Positions 23,000 to 56,399 of a DNA stretch of 64,000 bases are shown here, in pieces. The position numbers and the translations under genes are program-made. This DNA comes from Prochilodus magdalenae (Eukaryota > Chordata > Actinopteri > Characiformes > Prochilodontidae), in assembly GCA_024036415.1 (NCBI GenBank), contig JAMWET010007158.1, positions 323,001-387,000 of the forward strand. The letters run 5' to 3'. Every line of letters begins with the position of its first letter. Within the stretch, counting starts at the first letter, position 1. The notes below the pieces were generated by a model. The model worked only from the letters and a program-made list of their open reading frames with translations. It was not told where the DNA came from and ran no database searches.

Positions 23000-25900
23000 C
23001 TTAGTTTAGGCGGCATGTGCACAGGAGTGTTGTGGCTCTGTATGCCCCATATCCCTGTTATAACTAAATGTAACTAAAATGAATAACAATATCTGAGAAA
23101 TGCAGCATTTACTCTGATGGTATAAATATTAAAGTAAGGAGTAAGAAGCATGTCCTACTCAAAAAGTATTTGAGTAACTGCATAAGTATTCAGTTTCAAT
23201 AACACTGAAATACAGCACAGATTTTCCAAAGTAGCATTAAACATAGAAAATACAACCTACAGTATTTTCAAGCCCTGCCTTAGATCAAACAGCAGCACAA
23301 CAGCAGTCCAGCAGGTGGCAGCACAGGACCTTTAACTATTTAACTAGAGCCGTTCATATTCCCTATCTGTCATAATATATATATATTGCAAATTAGGCTA
23401 TTACACTAGCATTAACATATTAACATATTAATACACAGAGCATCATATAAACATAACATTAGTATAAACGTAACAGAACTGATTATACGCTTTAATGGGA
23501 ATGTGGTCTGTTGGAAAGGTAGTTTGAAAAAAGAATCTCAGCACAGGGGATTCTGAGGAACCTAGTTTACCCAAATACAATACCGACACCACAGACAATG
23601 CCAATCGGCAGAGACATGCTACGAGGCTAATACAAAAGAATTTTGGGTTACATTACTTCTAGCTACATTAGCTACATTAGCCTCATCGCTACAAAACATA
23701 TCTGGTAAAGGAAAATAGTGAAAATGTCCAATAGTCCAGTGCAGTGACGGTCACACTGCTCTAGCCAGATAACATGACGGATGTTGTGGCCAAGCAGAGG
23801 CTGAAGCAGGCTCAGAATTATTAATTATTAACATCATCTCTCTGCTCCCTGCATATGTAATGAAAGTGTCTCCAATTAATTGTGACCCATGCAGCTTAGC
23901 CAAAGGAAAGGAGTAGCCGTTCTCCAGTTTTCCACTTACTGAGAAATCATTCCCAATATAACAAGAACCTGGCAACATTATTTGCTGACTAATGCTGTTC
24001 ATTTTGGGTATGAAATGATGCACTTATGTAGCTATTAATGCTATTATTAACTGTTCTGTTGATAAAGCTTGGTGCTGTTGTATATGTCACATGGAGTTGA
24101 TTATTAAAACGTTAGTTTCTCCAAAGCCTTTAAATGGCCATAGATTAATAACACATGTATGGTGTTCCCAACCATCTGGGATCATTATAAAGACAAAATC
24201 TTAAATGTAATTAATATTTTCTCACTTTACAAAGATATACAGCAAAGCTACAAACACTGAGTATCAGAGAGGAAATGAGATCATATTTTGTGACATAGTG
24301 TCATTTTGTCTCAGGAAAACAGTATTATTTTGCTTCCTGAAGGTGTTTTCCCAAATGATTTCCATTCCTTGAGGTGTTTTTGCTGGTAATCTCCTCAGTG
24401 CAGGATGTAAGTCTATCTTTAGTAGATATAGGTTTGACTCAGAATAGCAGTTCTGTCTCTGTAACTGTGCCTATGCCCAAAAATGTGATTGACAGGAACA
24501 AAATCATTGTTAAGAACCTAAGATTATAGCAATTTCTCCCATTTTATAGTCACTTGAGATTATCTGTGGATTGTACATGGTTAACCCAACATACCAAAGC
24601 AATTAAATGGATATACAGCTTTGACCACCAATGCACAGAGAACCCAGACTGCTGACTAGCTGGTTCAGGTGTTTGTGTTGCATGTGGAATGACGAGCAAA
24701 CAGAACCAAGGCTACAAACATGAAAAAGTGAGTTCATATGATTCAGATTGATAAACTAGACACCATCATGCAGGGGCCAAAAACATGCTCTGCTTTCAAG
24801 GACTGTATATGCAACAGATAAAGAAACAGGTTATTTGGATGTGAGTGCTTTTATTAAAACAATTTCCAATATTAGGGTGATATGAGAATAGCTTAATAGT
24901 AAGGTATGCAGCAACATCCAGGCCAGTAGCTTACTGCTAATGGTTTAATGGACAATTGTTAAATAATGTACTTCATATTGAAAGCTATACTTTGACGGTA
25001 AACAGGCCACCCTGGTTTCTTTCTAGCTTCTAAAGACCATGCTTTAAAAACCTTTTGAAAAAAAAAACAAAAAAAACAAAAAAAAACCTAAATCTTAAAA
25101 AGAAGCAGGCTCTGTCTCATGGCTAAGACAAACGAGGCGAACTGCACAAGGCAAAAGCTCAGTTTGGCATGAAATCCTGCATTTCAGTTCTTTTTTTGTC
25201 CCTCTAAAGTGAAAACAAATTGGGCTGCCTTTAATTTTAGGTTGAAAACATGAGCCTAAGCACAGCATCCCGCCTCAGTACTTACTACGGTTCTGCACCA
25301 CAGAGGGCTTCCAGGCATACTGTGAAAGTTTTCTATACAGCTTTGAACTCATGGAGTGACAGGAAAAATGCCACAGCCTGATTATTACAAAGAAGGGATT
25401 GCTTTTTGGGATTAGCTCCCAGTTCAGTAAGGAATCTGATAGAAGTTGATTTTGTTTTTAAAGCATGTAATGAACTCACACCTGATTGGCCTTTACTAAT
25501 TTGCTGATTGAGCAATGTGTTTCAGTAGTAGTGTTGATGTGTCAAATGGAGAACAGGCAAACTTACTAGTTCATCCTAAAGCATTTTGAATTTAAATATG
25601 ATACTGAAGTTAAATATGCTTATTTAGTTACCTGTTAATAATTCTAGTGGCATTTATTTCTTAATACGTTTATAATTCTACAGTATCAGTGTGTAGTTTA
25701 CATACATCAGTGCTATCCAGGATTAGAAATACCCAGTTTACGATGAGAGAAGAGTGTTTAGGGAGTGTCTACGATCAGACCATGTAAAGTGGCCATATGC
25801 ACAAGCTCTCGGGAAGCTTCTAACTCACAGGTAAATAGACATTTATTGTTCTGTTATTGTTTTTGTGAATGTTATTAATGCAAACTATTATTTGTGCCAT

Positions 25901-26370
25901 GTGATGCTTCCCCATGTGTAGAAGTGCTGAGTAATGGATCTTTGCTAAGACAGCATTCAGCTAAAGCACTATATCTTATTCTATTCCAAACTGAAGTATA
26001 TTCTGATTTGTTGCTCTAAGTTCACCTGAAGGATTAGGAACACTTAAATGGTATATGGTAAATGATAACTATGACTTCCTGGTTCACTGTGGTATGAATA
26101 TGAGATGACTCCTAGGCCAATTTTCCTTGATCACCCGTGACTATGACAAAGACTAAAGAAAACATCTATACTGTGTGACAATGCTACTGAGCTGTCCTTT
26201 TTAGGAAATGGCTATAAGAAAGCGAAACAGTTAAAAAAGGGCTATTTAAGTTTAAAGCAACTGTAGCTGTTAAGAATTTGCCTGGAACAGAATGTATATC
26301 AATACTGACTCTGGAAGATGGTTAGAGTGGCTAAACTCTCTCCATGGATCCCAGCTGTAGACATTAGTTA
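23000..26370. other. Intergenic DNA, no gene recognised
   Basis: About 3.4 kb without a supported gene. There is an A-rich interrupted tract at about 25057-25090. The 90-codon minus frame at 23751-24023 has no recognisable domain. Confidence 0.4.
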
Positions 26371-26479
26371 GGTCTTAGGGTCAGAATGTCTCTCAGTCTA
26401 CAAACAGAACCCACCTACATAAGCACATGTTGTATTAGGGGGACGCCAGAAGAAAGCATCTGCTGTCTGCTGTCAGTGA

Positions 26480-26745
26480 CCAACAAACTAAAGGGTCTAC
26501 AGTTTTCCAGACATTACTGGAACTTTTGGGACTGTGTTCTGTTGGCAGGAGAAACCAAAATACAGCCTTTTGGCAACAAACATAAGGTAGAAATAACACA
26601 GACACAAAGACAGTCATGCAGAAAAGTACCTCATATCCACAGTGAAGTATGGTGGTGGATCTGTGATGTGTTAGAGGAGTTTATCTTTCAAAAGCCGGTG
26701 CAGGTACATGGTATCATGGACTCCACCAGGTACCTGCAGATGTTA
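26480..26745 (+). mobile_element. Tc1-like transposase relic 1
   Basis: The plus frame reads 'YWNFWDCVLLAGETKIQPF', matching the Tc1 transposase phrase around the second catalytic Asp (typically W..V..SDE.KI..F), with the usual Ser-Asp replaced by Ala-Gly, so the acidic residue is lost. Downstream, 26623-26660 reads in another frame as a degraded 'PTVKYGGGSVM' motif, and 26700-26740 as 'VQVHGIMDSTRYLQMLN', like the Tc1 'V.GIM....Y..IL' segment. Frameshifts separate these pieces, so it is a dead fragment. The 163-codon frame at 26386-26877 is mostly this relic. Confidence 0.75.
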
Positions 26746-26989
26746 AATGGGTCATGCGCATACTACCATAGCATGCTGTTGGCAGCAGTAGATAGAAAAA
26801 GACACACACCAGTGTGTTGGACCAACAAATGGTCCGACCTGTGCAGAGTGACCCAACAGTCACACTGCAAGCAGTGATGCCGTCTATCAGTCATCCTGTT
26901 AGTGCCAGCACCATTAGCAGACGGATGCACAACACAGGACTACATGCACACGGACCGTTACAGTGACTACCCTTAACACCACATCATCA

Positions 26990-27350
26990 TGTCACCAAAG
27001 ACCACAAAGGTGTAATTTCAGACTGTCATGGAGAGACTACGAATGAAACAGGGTCATCTTCAGTGATGAGTCCCACCTGTGTCTTGATGGAGATGATGAA
27101 AGAATCTATGTGTGGAGGCACCGTGGTCAGTGTCAATGGTTTGTTGTCATGCGCCACAGGTCCAGAAGGCCTGCTGTTACTCCACCTCCACCCCTACCGC
27201 ACAATCTGCAGGAACCGCATGAGGATATTCAAGCTGCATGGGTTGGATTATTGCAGGGCCTCCTTAGGATCCTCTAACACTCCATGTCAGACAAGAGATG
27301 TCTAACAGACCATTGAGTTAGCAAACATGGTGGCTTAACACCATACTGAG
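26990..27350 (+). mobile_element. Tc1-like transposase relic 2 (different family)
   Basis: 27053-27130 translates as 'VIFSDESHLCLDGDDERIY' followed by 'VWRHRGQ', the Tc1-type FSDE motif with its catalytic Asp present. A terminal 'KHGGLTPY' plus stop at about 27325-27350 resembles the usual transposase C-terminus (..GGHTRY). A deletion removes most of the sequence between. It lies immediately downstream of relic 1 but reads as a different subfamily, so this is either a nested insertion or a chance neighbour. Confidence 0.75.
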
Positions 27351-27815
27351 AGACACTACCTGTGTAGGTGTAGCCCAATAAAAATTGCCCATATCAGTCT
27401 AAATTTATCATCTGTCTGGCACTTCCTTCTGGGTGCAGCTTTTTTTTTGATGATGAGTGTATATTAAAATGCTAATGTAAATAATGGAACTTGTTATTAT
27501 ACTATTTTATTTCACACTAAAGTGCAGATAAGATATTAACAATATCCCGGATTAAGTGAGAGCAAGATGCCAACTATTTTATCATGGACTCTAACCGGTT
27601 TAAACGTTATACATTGGTCTACATGTCAACAAACTTTATAACAATTTTAATTTTTTCATTATGCCTTTTCTTCCAGCTGTTGTCATGTGGTTAACAGTAT
27701 GTTGTGTGACAACAAACCCTTCATGAACATATGGACTGAATCATGTTTGGTTAATAAGTATGCTGAGTTTGCATGTAGCAAAGACCATAAGTTCATCAAG
27801 CCCATGGGAAGTGCG

Positions 27816-27852
27816 TGCACACACACACACACCCACCCACACACACACACAA
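27816..27852. repeat. Interrupted (CA)n microsatellite
   Basis: Two CA runs are separated by a short CCCACCCA interruption. Confidence 0.9.
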
Positions 27853-28624
27853 GACTCAGAATTCCACTCACCTGCTGCTCTTCAGATTCCGTACAGGAAG
27901 CCACACGCTACATCAGAATGTTAATAGCCAGATGTTTACAGCTGTTCCTCCCCAAATGAATTGCTGCCACTCTGTGTCAAAGTCTGCACCCAGTAATGTC
28001 ACACTGAAGCCTGTAATAGCCCTCCTCCTGTGGTCTCGAAGACATTAAGTAACTGTGTGCTTGTGCATGTTCAGCAGAGACCTGTGTGTGCTAGCAATCC
28101 GCTAGTCATCTGCAGTGATCATTCCTCCAACACAGATGCACTGTCTGCTTCTCCCTCCCTCACTTTCTCCTTCTCCCCCTCCCTGTCTCTCCCCAGTGGA
28201 TTCACTCAATACTGCAGCAAGCTGTTGATCCAGGGTTGTTCAGTTAGCATGCTGGAATTAGCATGCCTTCCTGTTGCCTAACCCAATGTTTCCCGACTCC
28301 AGTCCTGGAGGCCCAACTGCACGTGTGAGAGGCCCACCTAAAGTATGTGTGTGATAAAGTTAACGTTCTACTGTGTACATATTTGTTAATGATTTGAAAG
28401 AATTTTAATTGCTGGACCCAGAGGAATAAACTTCGCTGAAATATGATGATCTTGCAGTGCTGTGAGTCTCCCAGCAAAGCCTGAGATTCAAAAGTCTGAG
28501 GTCTTGGGTTGGATTTGGCAGGAGTTTTTATGTATCAGAGTCATACACACAGACTAAAAAACGTTGGCTCCATATGGACTGGTTGCTGTGGCTGGGGGTG
28601 TTGCTCACAGTGCTGATCTGCACG

Positions 28625-29085
28625 GTGCTGAAAGGTAGTAAAAAGATAAAGAGAAATATCGCTGAATATGGAGACAACAGAACAACAAACCCAGCCATCC
28701 TCTGCAGTGACAACCATGGTCAAAGCCAAGAAACCCAGAACTAAGGAGGGCCAACTGACATGCCAGACTTGGGCCAAAAGTACTGAGGCACAAATAAACC
28801 GAGCACAGATATGCCACAGGTTAATTGTGCTGTGACGCTCTTATTTCACTCACATTGTTGGGCCACAACATTCAATCCAGAACTGGCTCCTATGTGCTGT
28901 GTGTGCCCGGAGGTCATCCAGCACCAATGAAAGCCAGAAAGCTGTTTTTTTTTTTTTTTTGCCGGATCAGGCACACACCAAAGCACAAGTTATGAGTGAT
29001 GTTTGCTAATCTAGCTACTGGAAATAGCTAGCCATTTTTTTCTGTCACTCTTGTAATGTAATACAATACACCTTTGTAAATGGTA
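28625..29085. repeat. Local tandem duplication, unit 1
   Basis: Ordered landmarks shared with unit 2: 'gctgaatatgg', 'tgccagacttgggccaaaag', 'aaataaaccgag', 'cacaggttaat', 'cacattgttggg', 'acaacattca', 'ggatcaggca' and 'tgtaatgtaatacaata'. The offset between units grows from about 422 to about 470 bp because of indels, including a 16-T run at 28945-28960 in this unit. No coding frame. Confidence 0.75.
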
Positions 29086-29550
29086 AATAAATAGAGACAT
29101 ATGGCTGAATATGGGGACATTGGAATTTCAAACTCATCTGTCATCCTCTAAGAAAGGCTCAACTGAGGAGGACCACCTGATATGCCAGATTTGGGCCAAA
29201 AGTACTAAGGCGTGAATAAACCGAGTACAGATCTGCCGCAGGTTAATCTGCGGCCCTCTTAATTCATTCACATTGTTGGGCACAACATTCACTCCAGATC
29301 TGGCCCTGAAGCATAGATACAAGTCAAAAACCAGTCACAGCTGTCCAGGTTCCAGCAAAGGGCTTGGCTTTTCAGATGTGCTGACAGCTTTTTGACCGAA
29401 CGGCTACATTGAATTGGCCTCTTTTATTGCAGGATCAGGCAAGTTATGTGGGATGTTAGCTCATCTAACGAAAATAGCCAGTCAGATTTTTACTGTTGTG
29501 GAATTGAATGTTACCTTTGTAACGTAATACAATAATGGTAAGTAGAGGTG
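29086..29550. repeat. Local tandem duplication, unit 2
   Basis: Second unit of the duplication. 'tgccagatttgggccaaaag' at 29183 and 'caggatcaggcaagttatg' at 29430 align with the first unit. The phrase 'gccagatttgggcc' also recalls known fish dispersed repeats, so the unit itself may be a repeat-derived segment. Confidence 0.75.
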
Positions 29551-30064
29551 AACAGCTAACGTTAGTTGGCAGTATCTTTTTTGCTTCAGATTTTGTTCTT
29601 TGTTTGGGTAACTTGTAGTTGTGAAATTGTTTTAGCTGTAGAATGAACACTGCCTGGCTAGTGTATGTCATTTATGCTTCAGAGTATGACTACTTTGTTT
29701 GATTAATAAGCCTAGCCATTATTCTCAGACCATTTCTAGTGTTCTCAATAAAAAATATACTTGGCTAACATTGTCTAACTACATAGCTGATTGAATGGAG
29801 GCTTATACAATGGAATGAAAACATGTACTACCCAGTTCCCCAAATACAAAGTTTAGATAGAAATGACCGTAACCATTTCTATGAAGGTGACCATGATGAC
29901 CACGATTTGTCATTACTGACCATGATGACAGCAATAATGACAAATGATGTCTCAACTACATGGATCTTTCCAGTCATATTTCCTATTGCATAAAAGTCAA
30001 TTTATTAACATTAAGTAATTAAAATTAAAAATACTAATTAAAATGTTTATTTTTTGCTACTGCC

Positions 30065-30175
30065 TCTAGTGTTAAATTATCCACCACCCAAATAATATCT
30101 AGTCAGTAGTGGTTCTGTAGTGATCCATTGCTGTGTGGGGTAAAGGTGGTGCTGATAAACTGTGTTGACCCATAC
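30065..30175. repeat. Fragment of dispersed repeat family R2
   Basis: 'atccaccacccaaataata' followed by a 'gtggttctg' segment and 'gtgctgataaactg' matches part of the R2 family copy at 55955-56380. Short and diverged. Confidence 0.5.
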
Positions 30176-30886
30176 ATACATACGTTCATAATCATGAACC
30201 TACAAAATACACTGTTGTTCCTGTAGTGAAATATTCTTTGAATATTTGAGCATTTTTCCTTTTCTAAGACTCAGCTCACCATCAGCTTATTAAAATGGCT
30301 TTCCAGACTTTTCCAGAACTATGGCATTGATACTCAGGGACCAGTGAAAAATCCCTTCTTCGGGAACATGTAGTAGTTTTGGTGCCACCTTGCGGCCTGA
30401 CATACAGCTGCAGATTCATGAGAAATGAAGCCAAAACTAAAGCAGGTTAAACAATTTGTTTATTTTCTAAGAAATATAAATCAATATTAGAGTACAGAGT
30501 ATATAAAGTAGATGTGGACCGGTATTCATATATTATGTCATTTCGCAGTGAACGTCATGTAAGGAAGCCATTATTGTGATGAGAAACAGTACACATAGTG
30601 TCATGGACCACCAGGACTGGATGCGAGGACCACTGCCCTACAGTGGCCAGTTTGCTTTTGCTTTAGAGAAGTTTCATTGCTGCTATGCAAGAAAGCTTAG
30701 GGGCTGGAATTCAGAGGTGTAATGTTGTATTTCTAAACTATTTACAGTTAAAGTATGATGAGTACAGGTTAATTTTCAGAAATCATCACAGGGTTAAGAT
30801 CAAAGAATGATTTGATTTTATGCTTTTATGTTGATGTTTTTGGACATTTGCTCGTAAGCACCTATGTTTGAATACTTCTGATATAT

Positions 30887-30906
30887 ATAGAAACTGCTTA
30901 TTAAAC

Positions 30907-30950
<44 letters not shown>

Positions 30951-30970
30951 GTTTAATAAGCAGTTTCTAT
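30887..30970. repeat. 84-nt perfect palindrome with (TA)19 core
   Basis: 23-nt arms at 30887-30909 (reads atagaaactgcttattaaac then atg) and 30948-30970 are exact reverse complements. The 38-nt core 30910-30947 is (TA)19, itself self-complementary, so the whole 84 bases equal their own reverse complement. Further, imperfect AT-rich pairing extends on both sides. It lies about 0.6 kb beyond the agmo stop codon. A hairpin transcript or cruciform is structurally possible, but function is unknown. Confidence 0.95.
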
Positions 30971-31173
30971 TATATTTATATATATATAGCATTTTGGTTG
31001 TATCCTGCATATTGTTCCAGAAATTATCATAACTTCATTTTATGACTGAAATCAGCAAATGCAATTAAAAACAGAATGAATGGCATTTCAATATTTGGCA
31101 ACAGGATATGATATGCTTGTAATACATGATGACAGTGAAGTGTGAGTTGCATTGAATGTGCATAGCATAACTA

Positions 31174-31183
31174 TTTATTTATT
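31174..31183 (-). promoter_or_regulatory. agmo: Candidate agmo polyadenylation signals
   Basis: Two overlapping AATAAA hexamers on the minus strand, about 385-390 bases past the agmo stop codon, are the first canonical signals I see in that direction. They would give a 3' UTR of about 0.4 kb. No downstream GU-rich element was verified. Confidence 0.35.
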
Positions 31184-31564
31184 ATTTAATTGATGTTAGC
31201 CCATTCTTCACAGTTCAGCCCAAGAGTACAAATGCCAACATCAAACATTTCCTATTTTGTACTCATTGTTTGCAATGCAATGCTACTAGCCTAGCTATTG
31301 GAACACTACCGTGCCAGCAAAGCTAAATGATGTAAATAGCTCACTTACAATCTCCCCAACATTTTGTACCAAATTCTGATTAGCCAGCGCTTATTTCCTG
31401 GTAATTCTGTGTGTTGCTATAATCAAGAAACAGCACCTTCAACACTGATCCCACAATGAAAAATCCCATATACAGAGTAATTAATGCATATAATTAAAGG
31501 CTGCATAGTTAGGGTATAGCATAACAACATAATCTTGTCTTTTGTTTGCCCAATTAACACTTTT

Positions 31565-52974
<21,410 letters not shown>

Positions 52975-53533
52975 CTAAAACACACACAGACAAGAAATTA
53001 TGCAGGTTAAAGTAACACAGGGCCTTTTCTGAGTTCCGCAGTGGATTCAGTGGGCAGCCCCTTTTCTTTTGGATGGAGCTAATGTAGCTTCTAGGCTATT
53101 TTTAGTAATAGATAAAGGACGATTACTACCTACATTTTAGCATTTGCACAACAGTATGTCTAAATATCCCACAAACCGCCAAGATTTGTTAAGGCATATC
53201 AGATGATTTGCCAACAAAGATCAGCATGTAATGGTAAACAATTCATCATATTGGGTTCACACTTTAAAATTGTTTCGATATTCTGAAAAAAATGAAGACT
53301 ACAATCATGTTGGTAAACATCTTGCTAATGCCTTTAGAGCTGGGAGGTAGGAGGAGTGCTAGAGTCAAAGGTTGGTTGATGCCAATAGTTTACACTTTGG
53401 TGTTTACACTATGCACTTGCATTAGATTTGTAAAATAGAATTCACATTCTCCACAATGCATGCTGTCACGGTTCTACCTTTTTCTTTGCAAATCCACAAT
53501 GCATTTTTCTGTCATTAGTCAAATTTATCAGTT

Positions 53534-53724
53534 TTGGTGTAGCTCAGCAGATAACACCACTGCCTGCCAGGGAGCCACCACCACATACGGGAGACTGGGG
53601 TTCAAATCCTGGTCTGGGTGACTGTGCTGTGCTCTTGGGCAAGACTCTTAATACTACACTGGCCTACCTGTAATACGAATACCCATGTAGGTTGCTCTGG
53701 ATAAGAGCTTCAGCTAAATGCCGT
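53534..53724 (+). mobile_element. tRNA-derived SINE, copy 2
   Basis: Same family as 8456-8670: TTGGTGTAGCTCAGCAGATA, then GCCAGGGAGCCACCACCAC, B-box-like GGTTCAAATCC at about 53600, and a 3' end TGCTCTGGATAAGAGCTTC plus AAATGCC. It lacks about 15 bases present after the head in copy 1. Confidence 0.85.
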
Positions 53725-55233
53725 AAGTGTTATCACTGCTGTCAGACCAAATCCTTGTATTTCCAGTTCTGTCCCAGTTTTTGACTTTTCAGTTTTTAAA
53801 AATATCCTTTTTATCGTGTGTAAATTATGTGTTGAATGGAACTAAAGAAATGGTCCAAATGTACGTGGCCAAATTTAAATGTAAAGTATGTTTTTTCCTG
53901 CTATGTTTTTTCCTTCCTAAATTTTTTTTGAAGTATTCTAGTCCATTTGTACAACAAAGTCTGTTTGTGAGAAGAGTTTGATTATTTAAACATGAAAGTT
54001 GGTAACCATGCTGAGTGGTATATTTAGTATATTTGATATCTACTGTATTACCTTTATCTGCAAAATTTATTAATTATGTGTCACTAAACATCTCGGCTGG
54101 CTACATTTGCAGTAAAGGGAAACCATGTTTTTCTTCAGTATTGCTTTACTGGTGAATGACAAAAACATCTGAGAATCTCCACTTTCAGACAACAAACTTT
54201 GTTTGCACTGCCTGGACAGCCCTGCTTCTACCTTTAGAGCGAGTTGGATGACTGACAAAGATGAGCCCTGTTTGGTCCCGCCTTTGATGTAACAAGCCGC
54301 GGTAAGTGAACAGAGAAATCTCCTGGTTGCATAACATCAGTTTATGCTCGCCTGTTTTGTTGTGGTTTCTGCTAGATTAATCTTTGTGTTGGCCCTCGTG
54401 CGCATAGTTAACAGAATCATGACTGCCAGGGGACCCTGAATTATCCTGGGATAAGCCATGTGGTGTTCTTTTGTGCAGTTCGCATTACTGGACTGAATGG
54501 AAGTGAGGAAATAAAGCAGAGCGTCTTAGGCATGCTTGATACTGCTGGGTCAGTGATGCTGCCCTGCACTGAACAATATACCCGCTATCAATGAACCCTA
54601 TAAGAAACACAGCGTTTTCACACTGACTGGATGCTGGATGCTTTATCAGATCGTGTGTCTCCTGTACTAGTGTACAATTACACATTTACCACCTACCCCA
54701 TACATCACTGGGCAGTTCCTCATCGCAGAGCTGCTGCTGATCAGATATTGTTTGAATGAAAGACTCATTCTTACAGTGGCTACACCAGCTTGGTGTAGGT
54801 TGGGCTGGTATTGCTGGTGTTTTTACATGCATCAGTGTCATCCTTGGTTAAAAGTGGTCAACTACCCCAAAATATCAAGCACATAAGCAGCTCTGTGGTC
54901 AGAAACTCAAGCCCCTAATAAAGGCTGGATGATAAATAACATAAATTGTGAGTTAACAGATGAGCTTCAGCTAAGCTGACTGCACACCAGCAAAGTAGAG
55001 GTTTCAAATAAAGCGTCCAGCTAAAGAAAAAAGTTGTTAATATCAGTATAGATGTCTAACACAGATAGATTTCCCATGTCCCTTTCAGTTATTCCTCAGT
55101 GAAAATAGGACCCACTGCTTCAGTGCCTGCTTCAACGAGTGCTGCTCCTACGTGAGCTCCATTGAAACGGATAGCCATACGAGTAGTTGCTCTCCAGCTG
55201 AACAAACAGAGAGAGCTGAGAGTGTAAGAACAG

Positions 55234-55326
<93 letters not shown>
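55234..55326. repeat. (CT)n microsatellite
   Basis: About 46 CT units, a long polypyrimidine run on the plus strand. Arg-Glu or Ser-Leu open frames through it (55089-55454) are artefacts. Confidence 0.97.
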
Positions 55327-55329
<3 letters not shown>

Positions 55330-55954
55330 CTCCAGCAACCAGCGGCGCAAGGCCAAGACGTCAACATCACCTGGCTATAGCCAAGCTCAGGGGACAGCGC
55401 TGCACAATTTCCATTAAGAAAATTTCATCAGCCACGCCACGAACAGCATGCTGAGCGGCTAGGCTCATAGTCAAGGCTGCATGCCTATAGGTTCCAGTTC
55501 GGATGGGTCTCTGGTGAATACGTGCTTCACTGATATTATATGATTCTGTCAGTGAAGTGCTTTTTTATTTCTTTAATAACTGACCAGCCTACAAATGTGC
55601 TTTAACACAGTTCAGATAAGTGGGAAAGTCCCTTGATTTGCATACTTTGTTGATTTCCTAAATTAAAATAAGTCAACATGCACTTTAATAGGAACTAATA
55701 ATAATTAATAATTCATTCATACTGTTTCTGTTTTGATGAGTATAAGCTGTTGGAAAAATGAAACATAAATCTTTGGGAAAAGTTCGGAAAACTTTTGAAT
55801 ATTCCACATTTTATGTTTCAGGATCAGTATACTGTGCTTTTCAGACCTTAGTTTGGATCTTAGTTATATCCAAGAGGAGCACTTTGTAGCCCTACTTCAC
55901 AGACTGATTCTTTGCATCTTTTGTTAATCCCCTTTAACCCTGTTCCTCTGTGGT

Positions 55955-56380
55955 CATGACTCCCACAGGTACAGTGTGTGATGTGCTGGTGTGAGTGAAA
56001 CACCTCAGTGTCACTGCGGGACTGAGAATAGTCCACCAACCAAAACTATCCAGCTAACAGCACCCTAAGGGCAGGGTCCTCATAAACTCTGCAGCAACAG
56101 GTAAGCGTCTCTGACTTTACATCTGCACGGTGGACCAGCAAGGTAGGGGTATCTAATAGAATGGACAGTGAGTGGACAGAGTGTTTAAACACTCCAGCAG
56201 CACTGCTGTGTCTGATACACTTACATCAGCACAACACACACTACCACACCACCACCATGTCAGTGTCACTGCAGTGCTAAGAACGATCCACCACCCAAAT
56301 AATACCTGCTCCGTGGCTATTGAACATTTAGAAACAGGGTGAAAGGGGGTAAGAAAGAATGTGGAGAAACAGATGGACTA
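55955..56380. repeat. Dispersed fish repeat family R2
   Basis: Landmarks: 'tgtgctggtgtgagtgaaac', 'ctcagtgtcactg', 'gagaatagtccaccaac', 'gtggaccagcaaggtagg', 'tagaatggacagtgagtgga', 'cactccagcagcactgctgt', 'ccaccaccatgtcagtgtca', 'gatccaccacccaaataata' and 'aacagggtgaaagggggt'. I recognise this as an abundant repeat of fish genomes, although I cannot name the class. A fragment lies at 30065-30175. Confidence 0.75.
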
Positions 56381-56399
56381 CGGTCTGTAATTGTATTCT

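Noticed and set aside
26386..26877. 163-codon ORF as a host gene
   Set aside because: Its recognisable parts are Tc1-like transposase motifs in changing frames, so it is a transposon relic.
1..31000. Exons of dgkb, the expected neighbour of agmo
   Set aside because: I looked for diacylglycerol kinase motifs on both strands and saw none, so the neighbour is not claimed.
55089..55454. Frames with long Arg-Glu or Ser-Leu runs
   Set aside because: Artefacts of the (CT)n microsatellite.
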